Shown here in pieces: positions 1-8,781 of a DNA stretch of 48,219 bases. Within the stretch, counting starts at the first letter, position 1. Every line of letters starts with the position of its first letter. The position numbers and the translations under genes are program-made. Origin of the DNA: Pseudomonas sp. 7P_10.2_Bac1. GTDB taxonomy: Bacteria > Pseudomonadota > Gammaproteobacteria > Pseudomonadales > Pseudomonadaceae. A model generated the notes under the pieces. It worked only from the letters and a program-made list of their open reading frames with translations, was not told where the DNA came from and searched no databases. The stretch lies in NCBI RefSeq assembly GCF_025465935.1, contig NZ_JANLNV010000025.1:1-48219 (forward strand). Reading direction: 5' to 3'.

Positions 1-7
1 GAATTCC

Positions 8-48
8 AAAACCCCTGTCTGCTCACGCAGACAGGGGTTTTGTTTTTT
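8..48 (+). terminator. Rho-independent terminator of an upstream gene outside the window
   Basis: A perfect 15-bp inverted repeat (8-22 with 27-41, loop TCAC) is followed by a T-rich tract at 43-48. The arms begin with AAAA and end with TTTT, so it could work in both directions. The gene it serves lies to the left of the window. Confidence 0.85.
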
Positions 49-268
49 GCGCGACGTTAATTCCCATACGTCCTAATAGTCCTCAGATCATTCCTACCGT
101 TGCGACAGTACGTTCGTCGGGCCAAATAAATAGCCGCCGTAATCCGCTAACTTTTCAGCCAGTGATGCCGACAGCCTGATGTGCACGTCGGTTGGGCCTG
201 ATCGACTGCTTGATTACCCAAGAATGCCTCACCCGCATCCATCCTTTCGGCATAAGAAGTCCCATGCT

Positions 269-2149
269 ATGAATCTTAAGTTCAGTCATAAAATTCTTCT
301 GGCCGCTTCAGGCGTTGTCGTTTTGGCGTTCGCGCTGTTCGCCTTGTACAACGACTATCTGCAGCGAAATACCATCAGGCAGGACATCGATTCGTCAGTG
401 GAGCAAGCCGGCAACTTGACCGCGAGCAGTGTTCAGAACTGGTTGAGCGGTCGTATCCTGGTATTGGAAAGCCTTGCACAAAACATCGCCCACCAAGGCA
501 ATCAAGCCGATTTCGCCGGGCTCATCGATCAGCCAGCATTCACTTCGAATTTTCAATTTACTTACATCGGCCAGGCCAATGGCGTGTTCACTCAACGGCC
601 GGACGCCAAGATGCCGGAAGGTTATGACCCCCGTCAGCGGCCTTGGTACACACAAGGTGTCACTGCCGGTAAGACAATGCTTACGCCGCCCTACATGGCT
701 GCTGTAGGAGGTCTGATCGTAACCATCGCCATGCCTGTCAAAAAGGATGGCGAGTTGTTAGGTGTCGTCGGAGGCGACTTGAGCCTGGATAGCCTGGTCA
801 ACATCATTAACGCCGTTGACTCGGGAGGCTTGGGTTACGCATTTCTGGTGAGCGGTGATGGCCAGGTGATCGTCAGCCCTGACAAAGACCAAGTAATGAA
901 AAACCTGCGGGATATTTATCCGGGCAGTGCTCTGAAAATTGAGAAGGGCATTCAAACAGTCACGCTCAATGGCCAAGAGCGAATCATCGCTTTTACCCCG
1001 GTAACAGGCTTGCCGTCCGCAGACTGGTACATCGGTCAGTCATTGAGTAAAGAAAAAGCCTACGCATCACTTTCCAAATTCCGTACTTCAGCCTTAATCG
1101 CAATGGTCATTGCAGTGGCGGTCATTGCCGTCTTGTTGAGCCTTCTGATTCGGGTGCTGATGCGTCCGCTGACCACCATGGGTCGCGCGATGCAAGATAT
1201 AGCGCAGGGTGAAGGCGACTTGACGCGTCGTTTGATGATCGAAAATAAAGACGAGTTCGGTGAATTGGCAGGTGCCTTCAACCAATTCGTTGAGCGTATT
1301 CATGCGTCCATTTCTGAAGTGTCTTCGGTAACGCGCCAAGTGCATGATTTGTCCGAGCGTGTAATGGCCTCGTCCAATGCCTCCATCGTTGGTTCGGACG
1401 AACAAAGCGCACGTACCAACAGTGTTGCCGCGGCCATCAATGAACTTGGCGCCGCCACCCAGGAGATCGCCCGCAATGCCGCCGATGCTTCGCAGCATGC
1501 CAGCGGTGCGAGTGAGCAGGCCGATGACGGTCGCAAAGTGGTTGAGCAGACCATTCTGGCCATGACCGAACTCTCGCAAAAGATCAGCGTCTCTTGTGCG
1601 CAAATAGAAACCCTGAACGCCAGCACCGACAACATCGGTCACATACTCGACGTCATCAAAGGTATCTCCCAGCAAACCAACTTGCTGGCCCTCAACGCAG
1701 CCATTGAGGCGGCGCGTGCAGGTGAAGCCGGGCGTGGATTTGCCGTAGTGGCGGATGAGGTGCGCAACCTCGCCCACCGCACTCAGGAGTCGGCTGAAGA
1801 GATCCATAAAATGATCAGCTCACTGCAAATCGGTTCTCGCGAGGCTGTCAGCACCATGAATGCCAGCCAGGTCTCGAGCGCCGACAGCGTGGAGGTGGCG
1901 AATCAGGCCGGTGCTCGATTGATCAGTGTGACTCAGCGTATCGAGGAAATTGACGGCATGAACCAATCGGTGGCCGCAGCGACTGAAGAGCAGACCTCAG
2001 TGGTTGAAAGCCTCAACCTGGATATCACCCACATCAACTTGCTCAATCAACAGGGTGTCGTGAATCTCAACGAAACCCTCAAAGACTGCGATGCACTCTC
2101 CCAGCAAGCCAGTCGGCTCAAACAGTTGGTCGACAGTTTCAAGATCTGA
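269..2149 (+). CDS. Methyl-accepting chemotaxis protein with dCACHE domain, PctA-type amino-acid sensor
   Basis: Transmembrane chemoreceptor of 626 aa that signals to CheA/CheW. The ATG at 269 is chosen because it gives a short basic N-terminus followed directly by a membrane segment; the open frame extends 30 codons upstream without such a signal. Order of parts: TM1 (about 10-30), periplasmic double-Cache domain, TM2 (about 275-295), HAMP, and a signalling hairpin with the conserved tip around [20 protein letters not shown]. The Cache domain shows Y119, R124, W126 and Y127 (YDPRQRPWY) and an Asp near 170 in GGDLSLD. This matches the amino-acid-binding pattern of PctA-like receptors, so the likely ligands are L-amino acids (inference). 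No C-terminal CheR-tethering pentapeptide is visible. Confidence 0.9.
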   Translation: MNLKFSHKILLAASGVVVLAFALFALYNDYLQRNTIRQDIDSSVEQAGNLTASSVQNWLSGRILVLESLAQNIAHQGNQADFAGLIDQPAFTSNFQFTYIGQANGVFTQRPDAKMPEGYDPRQRPWYTQGVTAGKTMLTPPYMAAVGGLIVTIAMPVKKDGELLGVVGGDLSLDSLVNIINAVDSGGLGYAFLVSGDGQVIVSPDKDQVMKNLRDIYPGSALKIEKGIQTVTLNGQERIIAFTPVTGLPSADWYIGQSLSKEKAYASLSKFRTSALIAMVIAVAVIAVLLSLLIRVLMRPLTTMGRAMQDIAQGEGDLTRRLMIENKDEFGELAGAFNQFVERIHASISEVSSVTRQVHDLSERVMASSNASIVGSDEQSARTNSVAAAINELGAATQEIARNAADASQHASGASEQADDGRKVVEQTILAMTELSQKISVSCAQIETLNASTDNIGHILDVIKGISQQTNLLALNAAIEAARAGEAGRGFAVVADEVRNLAHRTQESAEEIHKMISSLQIGSREAVSTMNASQVSSADSVEVANQAGARLISVTQRIEEIDGMNQSVAAATEEQTSVVESLNLDITHINLLNQQGVVNLNETLKDCDALSQQASRLKQLVDSFKI

Positions 2150-2175
2150 GCGTCGTACTCATCAACGAGTTATCC

Positions 2176-2210
2176 ACAGCCCTGGCATTTCGAATGTCAG
2201 GGCTGTTTTG
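2176..2210. terminator. Bidirectional terminator between convergent MCP and GntR genes
   Basis: A 14-bp stem (2176-2189 with 2193-2206, one G-T wobble, 3-nt loop) is followed by TTTT on the plus strand. The left arm and loop lie just beyond the stop codon of the minus-strand GntR gene and the right arm overlaps its last codons, so one hairpin probably serves both genes. Confidence 0.75.
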
Positions 2211-2910
2211 GTTTCTGGCTCTCGAGGTAGCGAATAATCGCATTTACCCCACGCTGCAGATGTAATTCCAGTTCATGGATACAGCCTTCAATGTCCCTGG
2301 CGTGAGCATGACGCAGTAACGCCCGGTGATCGTCTTGGCACAATGTCCCCAAGCCCATCTGCTCAAGGTTAAAACGCAGAAAGCGTTCCTCTTCCACAAG
2401 CCCTGCCTTAACCAGCGTCAGCAGCTTTTTGTTGGGGGCTTTTCCGTAAAGCGCTTGGTGAAAGAGTCGATTGAGGGTGCCGATTTTTCCGTAATCAGTC
2501 TCGACCTCCAGTGCATCAATACACTTAGACGCCGCCTGGAAATCCTCTTCGTCGAGTAAAGGCAGTGACAAACGCAAGGCCTGTGCTTCGAGCAAAAAAC
2601 GAAGCGCATAGGTTTCCAGCGAGTCGTCCTGAAGCAAAGGTGCGACCACCGCCCCTTTGTACTGGACGACCTGTAGCAACCCTTGAGATTCAAGCTGCCG
2701 CAAGGCTTCACGAACTGGCATGCGACTCACACCGAACAAGTCAGCCAGAGCTTCCTGCCGAATGGCCGTACCGCAAGGCAATCGCCCATCGAGAATGGCG
2801 CTACGCAAAGTTTCTTCAATCACAGACCGCGCGAGATGGGCTGGGATGGGCCCGGATACTTCAATGCTACTTAATGGATTCTTTTTAACGGCCACGTTGG
2901 CGCTACCCAC
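2197..2910 (-). CDS. GntR-family transcriptional regulator, FadR/FCD subfamily
   Basis: DNA-binding repressor or activator of 237 aa. An N-terminal winged helix-turn-helix (about 20-85, with VSRMPVREALRQLESQGLL typical of the recognition helix) precedes an all-helical FCD effector domain (about 95-225). That domain retains the spaced His residues (FHQALYG, DDHRALLRH, LELHLQRG) that bind metal in this family. The start is a GTG at 2910 with no clear ribosome-binding site; a GTG five codons later is an alternative, so the N-terminus is uncertain. No catabolic operon is adjacent: the chemoreceptor gene converges from one side and the glycosyltransferase diverges on the other. The ligand and targets cannot be inferred. 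Confidence 0.88.
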   Translation of the reverse strand: MGSANVAVKKNPLSSIEVSGPIPAHLARSVIEETLRSAILDGRLPCGTAIRQEALADLFGVSRMPVREALRQLESQGLLQVVQYKGAVVAPLLQDDSLETYALRFLLEAQALRLSLPLLDEEDFQAASKCIDALEVETDYGKIGTLNRLFHQALYGKAPNKKLLTLVKAGLVEEERFLRFNLEQMGLGTLCQDDHRALLRHAHARDIEGCIHELELHLQRGVNAIIRYLESQKPKQP

Positions 2911-3193
2911 AAAGGAAATTCAGCACGTTGATCGAGATCCAATGTCCATTGGGCAGAGACTTACTCCCTGTCAAACCTTGTAATGAGTAGGCCGCTCGAT
3001 CGAGCAGTACCTCTAAGGGCCTATCGCACGAGCATAAGTTTAACGCGGCTATAGGCAAGCGATTGCAGTTGGCTGTTGCCTTTTTTCTTGTTGCGTTCGG
3101 CGCTGACGGTTCCCCTATTTTTGTAGTTTGTGCCCTACAATCGCGACAGTTAATACGGCTTCAGTCGTAGTCTTTATGCACAGCAGGTGAAGC

Positions 3194-4819
3194 ATGGGCG
3201 TACTCAGCAATAGCGATGTCGACGAGCAACCGTTTCAACGTCCTGAATCGTCCCGTAACGCATTGACTCGACTCTTTCTCCAGCCGTGGCTGTGGTGCAT
3301 CGTGCTCGTGGCCACCGCGGTCCGGTTCTATGGCTCCACCAGTTCGTCCATCTGGTGCGACGAAGGCTCCAGCCTGATGCTGAGCAACTACTCACTCAGC
3401 GGCATCTGGCTTCATGCGGCACACGATGTTCATCCTCCGCTGTACTTCATGCTGTTGCATGGCTGGATTGACGTGTTCGGTGACAGTCTGGCTTCGATCC
3501 GTGCCCTGAGCGTCTTGCCAGGCATCGCCACTGTCTTTCTTGGGATGTGGTTGGTGCGATTGGTCGCCACCCAACGGGCCGCCTTGCTGGCGGGCCTCTT
3601 GTTAGCCTTGTTGCCGACCGCCGTGCGCTACAGCCAGGAAGTACGTATGTATTCGTTACTGGGCATGTGGCTGATCGGTGCAACCATCGCCTTGGTCTAC
3701 TGGGTAAAAAGCCCCGATAAAACGCGCTTCCTGGCCATCTATGTCGCGCTGATGACTGCGGCGTTCTACACCCATTACTTCGCGGCTTTTTGCGTCCTGG
3801 CCCATTGGTTATATCTGCTGATTCTGAGTGCCCGTCACAGTCCGGCAGGCACTTTGATCAAACGGCCGACCTGGTGGCTCGCCAACACCGGCATCGTCGT
3901 CCTATTCCTGCCCTGGCTTCCGGGTCTGGTGGATTTGCTGCAGCACATGAATGAGCTCAAAGCTGGAGGCGATGTGGGCTGGGAGCCACCGGTGGATGCT
4001 CGCTCTTTGCCCTCCATGATCTGGCAATTGTTGACACAGGACGAGGGCGACAAACTACCGTGGCCGGTATTTTGGCTGGCACCCTCGGCCCTGTTTGTGG
4101 GGGTGATCTGGATCGCCGTGCGCGACACCTCGCCCTATAAATTCCACGCCCTGATCGCGATCTATACCCTGCTGCCTATCCTGGTGATTTACGCCCTGTC
4201 GTTTATCTCGCCACTGTTCATAGAGCGCTATGTGAGCTTTGCAGCGCTGGGCTTGCCGTTACTGATCGCCTTGGCCGTCGATCACCTGCTTGAGCACAAA
4301 CGCACTGTGGCGATTGCCGTGTTTGCGTTGTTCATGGGGGTTGAGTGTGTGGGGCTGCGCAGTAACTTCAGCGGCGAAGCTGATCACTTTGACCAGTTGG
4401 TCGAGCACGTGAATCAGCAGTTCCTGCCTGGAGACCGGATTATCGTCAGTGACCTGTTCTGGTACTTCAGCTATGTCTACTACAACACAACCAACGCCCA
4501 GCCCATGCTCTACACGCCGCCCACGCCTGAAGGCCTGTCCGGGCGGCCGACGGATTATGGTTTCGGTACGCTGGTCAATGCACAAGGTGCCAAGATTTAT
4601 ATCGATCATCTGGCCGACTTGCCTGCCGGGCCAGGGCGCGTTTGGCTGATCAGCAGCAGCGTACAACCGGATGACTTTGCGCCCATCCCGACGCAGTGGG
4701 ACAAAACCCAGGATCTGACCATCGATGACACGCAGGTTCGACTATATTTGACCTGCGGTTCCGATCACTGCGGCCACGATCCTGAAGGGAATTCACTGCA
4801 TGCAAGCGCCCACCCATAG
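3194..4819 (+). CDS. Glycosyltransferase family 39-like integral membrane protein
   Basis: Membrane protein of 541 aa resembling the PMT/ArnT class that moves sugars from polyprenyl-phosphate donors. After a first membrane helix (about 30-48) comes WCDEGSS, the acidic DE motif of the first periplasmic loop in GT-C enzymes, then HDVHPPLYF, also typical of the family. About ten further hydrophobic helices follow and a soluble periplasmic C-terminal region ends the protein. The ATG at 3194 has a good AGGTGA site a few bases upstream. The 283 bp before it contains no gene; I see no confident promoter there. The acceptor (lipid A, O-antigen, protein) is unknown, and no polysaccharide genes are nearby. 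The last 20 bases overlap the next gene. Confidence 0.85.
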   Translation: MGVLSNSDVDEQPFQRPESSRNALTRLFLQPWLWCIVLVATAVRFYGSTSSSIWCDEGSSLMLSNYSLSGIWLHAAHDVHPPLYFMLLHGWIDVFGDSLASIRALSVLPGIATVFLGMWLVRLVATQRAALLAGLLLALLPTAVRYSQEVRMYSLLGMWLIGATIALVYWVKSPDKTRFLAIYVALMTAAFYTHYFAAFCVLAHWLYLLILSARHSPAGTLIKRPTWWLANTGIVVLFLPWLPGLVDLLQHMNELKAGGDVGWEPPVDARSLPSMIWQLLTQDEGDKLPWPVFWLAPSALFVGVIWIAVRDTSPYKFHALIAIYTLLPILVIYALSFISPLFIERYVSFAALGLPLLIALAVDHLLEHKRTVAIAVFALFMGVECVGLRSNFSGEADHFDQLVEHVNQQFLPGDRIIVSDLFWYFSYVYYNTTNAQPMLYTPPTPEGLSGRPTDYGFGTLVNAQGAKIYIDHLADLPAGPGRVWLISSSVQPDDFAPIPTQWDKTQDLTIDDTQVRLYLTCGSDHCGHDPEGNSLHASAHP

Positions 4820-5057
4820 CCTCCCGTCATTGTTCAAACAACTGGGCCTGCCGTCTGGGCCCACCGATATTGAAAAGTTTGTCACGTCGCACTCGCCGCT
4901 CAAGGCTGATGTGAAGCTGGCGGATGCGTATTTTTGGACGCCATCGCAAGCTGAGTTCTTGCGTAACGAAATTTTAGAAGACGCTGATTGGGCCGAGATA
5001 GTCGATCAGTTGAACCTCATGCTGCGCAAAAAACCGATTACGGGTCGTCAGAATTAA
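4800..5057 (+). CDS. DUF2789 family small protein
   Basis: An 85-aa soluble protein beginning MQAPTHSLPSLFKQLGLPS and containing ADAYFWTPSQAEFLRNE and DADWAEIVDQLNLMLR, which I recognise as the DUF2789 pattern common in Pseudomonas. No function is established for the family. Its start lies 20 bases inside the glycosyltransferase gene in another frame, so translation is probably coupled, although DUF2789 genes usually stand in other contexts and the link may be accidental. Confidence 0.85.
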   Translation: MQAPTHSLPSLFKQLGLPSGPTDIEKFVTSHSPLKADVKLADAYFWTPSQAEFLRNEILEDADWAEIVDQLNLMLRKKPITGRQN

Positions 5058-5097
5058 TTAGTAACACTTGACTGTAATCATCTGGCCGAGCAGTATT

Positions 5098-5118
5098 AAT
5101 AGTTAGCAAACTAACATT
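5098..5118. promoter_or_regulatory. Candidate MarR operator (GTTAG-CAAA-CTAAC dyad)
   Basis: The inverted repeat GTTAGCAAACTAAC (5102-5115), with outer AAT/ATT symmetry, lies 13-30 bases before the TTG start of the marR gene. TTGACT (5068-5073) and CAGTAT (5091-5096) with a 17-base spacer could be the -35 and -10 boxes just upstream. Short AT-rich dyads overlapping the promoter are the usual MarR autorepression sites; the assignment is inference. Confidence 0.6.
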
Positions 5119-5130
5119 ATGTGATGCCTC

Positions 5131-5589
5131 TTGCCTGACTCTCTTGACCAACTCCAAATGAGCATCAGCACCGGTATGGTGGTTGCGACTCGCCATTGGC
5201 GACGTGTCTGCCAGACCACGCTGGTCAATTACGGAATTTCCGAAGCCTGTGCCATGCCGCTGCTGATCATCGGCCGCCTGGGTGAGGGCGTGCGGCAAGT
5301 GACCGTAGCCCAAGCGGCGGGCATGGAAAGTCCGTCCCTGGTTCGATTGCTCGACCAACTGTGCAAGGCGGGTTACGTCGTGCGGCACGAAGACGCCAGT
5401 GATCGCCGCGCCAAAACCCTTAGCCTCACCGAGACCGGCCGTACGTTGGTGCAGTCGATCGAGGCGCAATTGGTGCAACTCAGGCGTGCAGCGCTGGCAG
5501 ACGTTAGCGTCGCCGACCAGGAAGCCGCCCTCAGAGTGATCAAAGCCTTTGAAGCCGCTGGCCAACGGCCTGATGGAGCCGTTTCTTGA
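5131..5589 (+). CDS. MarR-family transcriptional regulator of the efflux operon
   Basis: A 152-aa winged-helix dimeric regulator. The core VTVAQAAGMESPSLVRLLDQLCKAGYV is the HTH, followed by the wing motif DASDRRAKTLSLTETG (DxRxxxxxLT), the MarR signature. The best start is a TTG at 5131, because an in-frame stop lies at 5122; an ATG at 5158 is the alternative. Its TGA overlaps the TTG start of the FUSC gene, so it is the first cistron of the efflux operon and probably represses it until an aromatic or phenolic compound binds (known logic of the family, inferred here). Confidence 0.9.
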   Translation: MPDSLDQLQMSISTGMVVATRHWRRVCQTTLVNYGISEACAMPLLIIGRLGEGVRQVTVAQAAGMESPSLVRLLDQLCKAGYVVRHEDASDRRAKTLSLTETGRTLVQSIEAQLVQLRRAALADVSVADQEAALRVIKAFEAAGQRPDGAVS

Positions 5590-7676
5590 ACGGCTTCTTC
5601 AGTAGCATGCCGCCCGCCCGCGACTGGTTCTACGGCGTGCGGACCTTTGCCGCCTCCATGATCGCGCTGTACATCGCCCTGCTGATGGAAATGCCCCGGC
5701 CTTACTGGGCCATGGCCACGGTCTACATCGTCTCCAGCCCCTTTGTCGGCCCCACCAGTTCCAAGGCCATCTACCGTGCTATCGGGACTCTGCTGGGGGC
5801 TTCGGCGGCGGTGTTCTTCGTCCCGCTATTTGTGCAAACACCGTTTCTGCTGGTGCTGGCTATTGCGCTGTGGACGGGCATCCTGCTGTTCCTGTCATTG
5901 CACCTGCGCACCGCCAACAGCTATGTGTTCATGCTGGCGGGCTACACCATGCCGATGATCGCCTTGCCGATCGTGGATAACCCGCTCAACGTGTTTGACA
6001 TCGCCATCTCTCGTACCGAAGAGATCATGCTCGGCATCGTCTGTGCTGCGGTGGTGGGGAGCATGTTCTGGCCTCGGCGCCTGACGCCGGTGTTTGTCGA
6101 CTCATCAGCCAAATGGTTCACCGACGCCGCCAACTACAGCGAGTACTTCCTGTCCCGCGAAGTAGAGCCCAGTAAAGCCAGCGGCTTGCGTGCCTCCATG
6201 GTCTCGACCTTCAACACCCTGGAACTGATGATCGGTCAGTTGCCCCACGAAGGCGCGCATCCGCAAACCGTGCGCAACACCAAAGAACTTCGCGGGCGCA
6301 TGATCCATTTGCTGCCGGTGGTCGATGCCCTGGACGATGCCCTCTACGCCCTGGAACGTCGTACCCCGGAACTGGTCGAGAAAGTTACGCCGCTGCTGGA
6401 TCACGCACGTGAATGGCTGGCCAATACCAGCGACGGCGCGCCTGTCCAGCCATGGGAAGCGCTGCGCCATGAACTGCAACAACTGCAACCCAGTCCCGAA
6501 GCCCTGGATGATCGACGCCAGCTATTGCTCTCCAACGTGCTGTATCGGTTGGGTGAGTGGATCGACTTGTGGCAAGACTGCCGCAGCCTGCAACTGGCAA
6601 TCGCAACGGGCGACCAGGAAGTCTGGCGTGCGGTTTACCGGCATTGGCGGCTCGGTCGCCTGACACCGTTCCTGGACCGCGGCCTGATGCTCTATTCCGC
6701 GTTATCCACCGTCACGGCGATCGTGGTTGCCTGTGTGTTGTGGATACTGCTCGGTTGGACCGACGGCGCCAGCGCGGTCATTCTGGCAGCCGTCGCCTGC
6801 AGCTTCTTTGCCGCCATGGACGACCCGGCCCCGCAGATTTACCGGTTCTTTTTCTGGACCTCGCTCTCGGTGCTGTTTGCCAGCCTGTACCTGTTCGTGA
6901 TCCTGCCCAACCTGCATGACTTCCCCATGCTGGTGCTGGCCTTTGCCGTGCCGTTTATTTGCGTCGGCACTCTGACCGTGCAGCCGCGCTTTTACCTCGG
7001 CACCTTGCTGACCATCGTCAACACCGCCTCCTTCATCAGTATTCAGGGTGCTTACGATGCAGACTTCCAGGTCTTCATGAACGCCAACCTGGCCGGCCCC
7101 ATCGGGCTGCTGTTTGCCTTCATCTGGACCTTGATCGCCCGTCCGTTTGGTGCAGAACTGGCTGCCAAACGACTCACTCGCTTCAGTTGGCGCGACATCG
7201 TGCGCCTGACCAAACCTGCGACCTTGGCCCAGCACCGGCAAATGGGCGCACAAATGCTCGATCGTTTGATGCAGCACCTGCCGCGCCTGGCCATGACCGG
7301 GCAAGACACCGGCGTTGCCCTGCGTGAACTGCGCGTGGCGCTGAACCTGCTCGACTTGCTGGCCTACGCCCCCCGCGTGACCGGCGGGCCGCAATTGCTG
7401 TTGCGCCAAGTGGTTGGCGAAGTGGGTGATTACTTCCGCGCCTGCCTGACGGCGGGTGAACGCTTGCCCATCCCGAGCGGCCTGCAAATGACCATGGACC
7501 GAACCCGGCGAGCGCTCAACGCCAATGCCCTGCAAGACGAAAGCGATGCGCGGGTTCACTTGCTGCATGCCCTCAGCGGCTTGCGTCTGGCCCTGCTGCC
7601 GGGTGTGGAGTTCATTGTGGATAACGACGACCTGCAGCACCCGCACGTGCAAGGCATTGATGGAGCGCCGCTATGA
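5586..7676 (+). CDS. FUSC/AaeB-family inner-membrane exporter
   Basis: A 696-aa inner-membrane transporter of the fusaric-acid/aromatic-acid exporter family. Two blocks of about five to six membrane helices (roughly 15-165 and 365-520) are each followed by a cytoplasmic helical domain, the internal duplication typical of AaeB. The first block carries MPRPYWAMATVYIVSSPFVG, close to the conserved FUSC N-terminal motif. Translation starts at a TTG (5586) inside the stop of marR (TTGA overlap); an ATG at 5607 is possible. It should act with the DUF1656, HlyD and outer-membrane proteins that follow to push hydroxylated aromatic acids or similar toxins across both membranes. The substrate is not determined. 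Confidence 0.9.
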   Translation: MNGFFSSMPPARDWFYGVRTFAASMIALYIALLMEMPRPYWAMATVYIVSSPFVGPTSSKAIYRAIGTLLGASAAVFFVPLFVQTPFLLVLAIALWTGILLFLSLHLRTANSYVFMLAGYTMPMIALPIVDNPLNVFDIAISRTEEIMLGIVCAAVVGSMFWPRRLTPVFVDSSAKWFTDAANYSEYFLSREVEPSKASGLRASMVSTFNTLELMIGQLPHEGAHPQTVRNTKELRGRMIHLLPVVDALDDALYALERRTPELVEKVTPLLDHAREWLANTSDGAPVQPWEALRHELQQLQPSPEALDDRRQLLLSNVLYRLGEWIDLWQDCRSLQLAIATGDQEVWRAVYRHWRLGRLTPFLDRGLMLYSALSTVTAIVVACVLWILLGWTDGASAVILAAVACSFFAAMDDPAPQIYRFFFWTSLSVLFASLYLFVILPNLHDFPMLVLAFAVPFICVGTLTVQPRFYLGTLLTIVNTASFISIQGAYDADFQVFMNANLAGPIGLLFAFIWTLIARPFGAELAAKRLTRFSWRDIVRLTKPATLAQHRQMGAQMLDRLMQHLPRLAMTGQDTGVALRELRVALNLLDLLAYAPRVTGGPQLLLRQVVGEVGDYFRACLTAGERLPIPSGLQMTMDRTRRALNANALQDESDARVHLLHALSGLRLALLPGVEFIVDNDDLQHPHVQGIDGAPL

Positions 7677-7882
7677 TCGGAGATATCGATATCAGCGGGG
7701 TGTTTCTGCCTACGCTCCTGGTATTGATGGGCATTACCTACCTGCTGTTTTTAGGGGTACACGCGGTTCTTACGCGTCTGCACTTTTACCGCTTGGTCTG
7801 GCACCGGGCTTTGTTCAACGTCGGTCTCTACGCACTGCTACTCGGCGTTGTGGATTCTTTTAGTCGATATTTGATGACATGA
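7673..7882 (+). CDS. DUF1656 (AaeX-like) small membrane protein
   Basis: A 69-aa protein with two membrane helices (about 9-30 and 45-63) and the family motif DISGVFLP near the N-terminus. AaeX-type proteins accompany FUSC transporters and HlyD adaptors, but their exact role is unknown. It overlaps both neighbours by ATGA, which argues for translational coupling and fixed stoichiometry. Confidence 0.9.
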   Translation: MIGDIDISGVFLPTLLVLMGITYLLFLGVHAVLTRLHFYRLVWHRALFNVGLYALLLGVVDSFSRYLMT

Positions 7883-8781
7883 AAAAACCTTTATTGACCT
7901 TGGGCCGCGTTGTTCTCACCTTGTTGGTGGTGGCGTTTGCCTGCGTCGTGGTCTGGCGCATGACCATGTACTACATGTTTGCTCCCTGGACTCGCGATGG
8001 CCACATTCGCGCGGACGTGGTGCAGATCTCCCCCGATGTGTCGGGTCTCATCAAGCAAGTCGATGTGCGTGACAACCAGCCTGTCACGCGCGACCAGGTG
8101 CTGTTTGTCATCGACCAGGACCGCTTCAAACTGGCCCTGCGTCAGGCCCAGGCCACCGTGGCAGACCGCAAAGAGACATTGGCCCAGGCCCAGCGTGAAA
8201 ATCGCCGCAACCGTGGGCTGGGTAATCTCGTTGCCCGTGAACAACTGGAAGAAAGCCAGTCGCGAGAAATGCGCGCACAGGCCGCGCTCACCGAAGCCGA
8301 AGTGGCCGTCGACAGCGCCCAGCTCAACCTCGACCGCACCGTGGTGCGTAGCCCGGTTGATGGCTACGTCAACGACCGCGCCCCTCGGGTGAACGAATTC
8401 GTGACGGCCGGGCGGCCCGTGTTGTCGATTGTCGACAGCAGCTCTTTCCACATCGATGGCTACTTCGAAGAAACCAAACTCGATGGCATCCACGTGGGCC
8501 AAAGCGTTGATATCCGCGTGATCGGCGATGACGCCCGTCTGCGGGGCCATGTGGAAAGCATCGTGGCCGGTATCGAAGACCGCGACCGCACCAGCGGCCA
8601 GAACCTGCTGCCCAACGTGAACCCGGCCTTCAGTTGGGTGCGGCTGGCGCAACGGATTCCGGTGCGCATCGTCTTTGATGACGTCCCTGAAGACTTCCGC
8701 ATGATCGCAGGCCGCACGGCGACCGTTTCCATCATCCCGGACTCGCCCAAAGCCAAGCCGACACAGGAGAAGGCGCAATGA
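7879..8781 (+). CDS. HlyD/AaeA-family periplasmic adaptor (membrane fusion protein)
   Basis: A 300-aa adaptor joining the FUSC pump to the outer-membrane channel. It has one N-terminal membrane anchor (about 10-33) followed by the typical PWTRDGHIRADVVQISPDVS segment, a lipoyl/barrel-sandwich half (VSGLIKQVDVRDNQPVTRDQ), a coiled-coil hairpin (about 85-140) and the second half-motif TVVRSPVDGYVNDR with a beta-barrel domain. Length matches AaeA. ATGA overlaps exist on both sides. Confidence 0.92.
   Translation: MKKPLLTLGRVVLTLLVVAFACVVVWRMTMYYMFAPWTRDGHIRADVVQISPDVSGLIKQVDVRDNQPVTRDQVLFVIDQDRFKLALRQAQATVADRKETLAQAQRENRRNRGLGNLVAREQLEESQSREMRAQAALTEAEVAVDSAQLNLDRTVVRSPVDGYVNDRAPRVNEFVTAGRPVLSIVDSSSFHIDGYFEETKLDGIHVGQSVDIRVIGDDARLRGHVESIVAGIEDRDRTSGQNLLPNVNPAFSWVRLAQRIPVRIVFDDVPEDFRMIAGRTATVSIIPDSPKAKPTQEKAQ

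Noticed and set aside
1..6. EcoRI site at the first bases, possibly a cloning junction
   Set aside because: A six-base site can occur by chance, and the sequence continues naturally into a terminator; no vector sequence is visible.
6702..7652. 316-aa open frame on the minus strand
   Set aside because: Shadow of the FUSC transporter gene; rich in Gln and His as usual for such frames.
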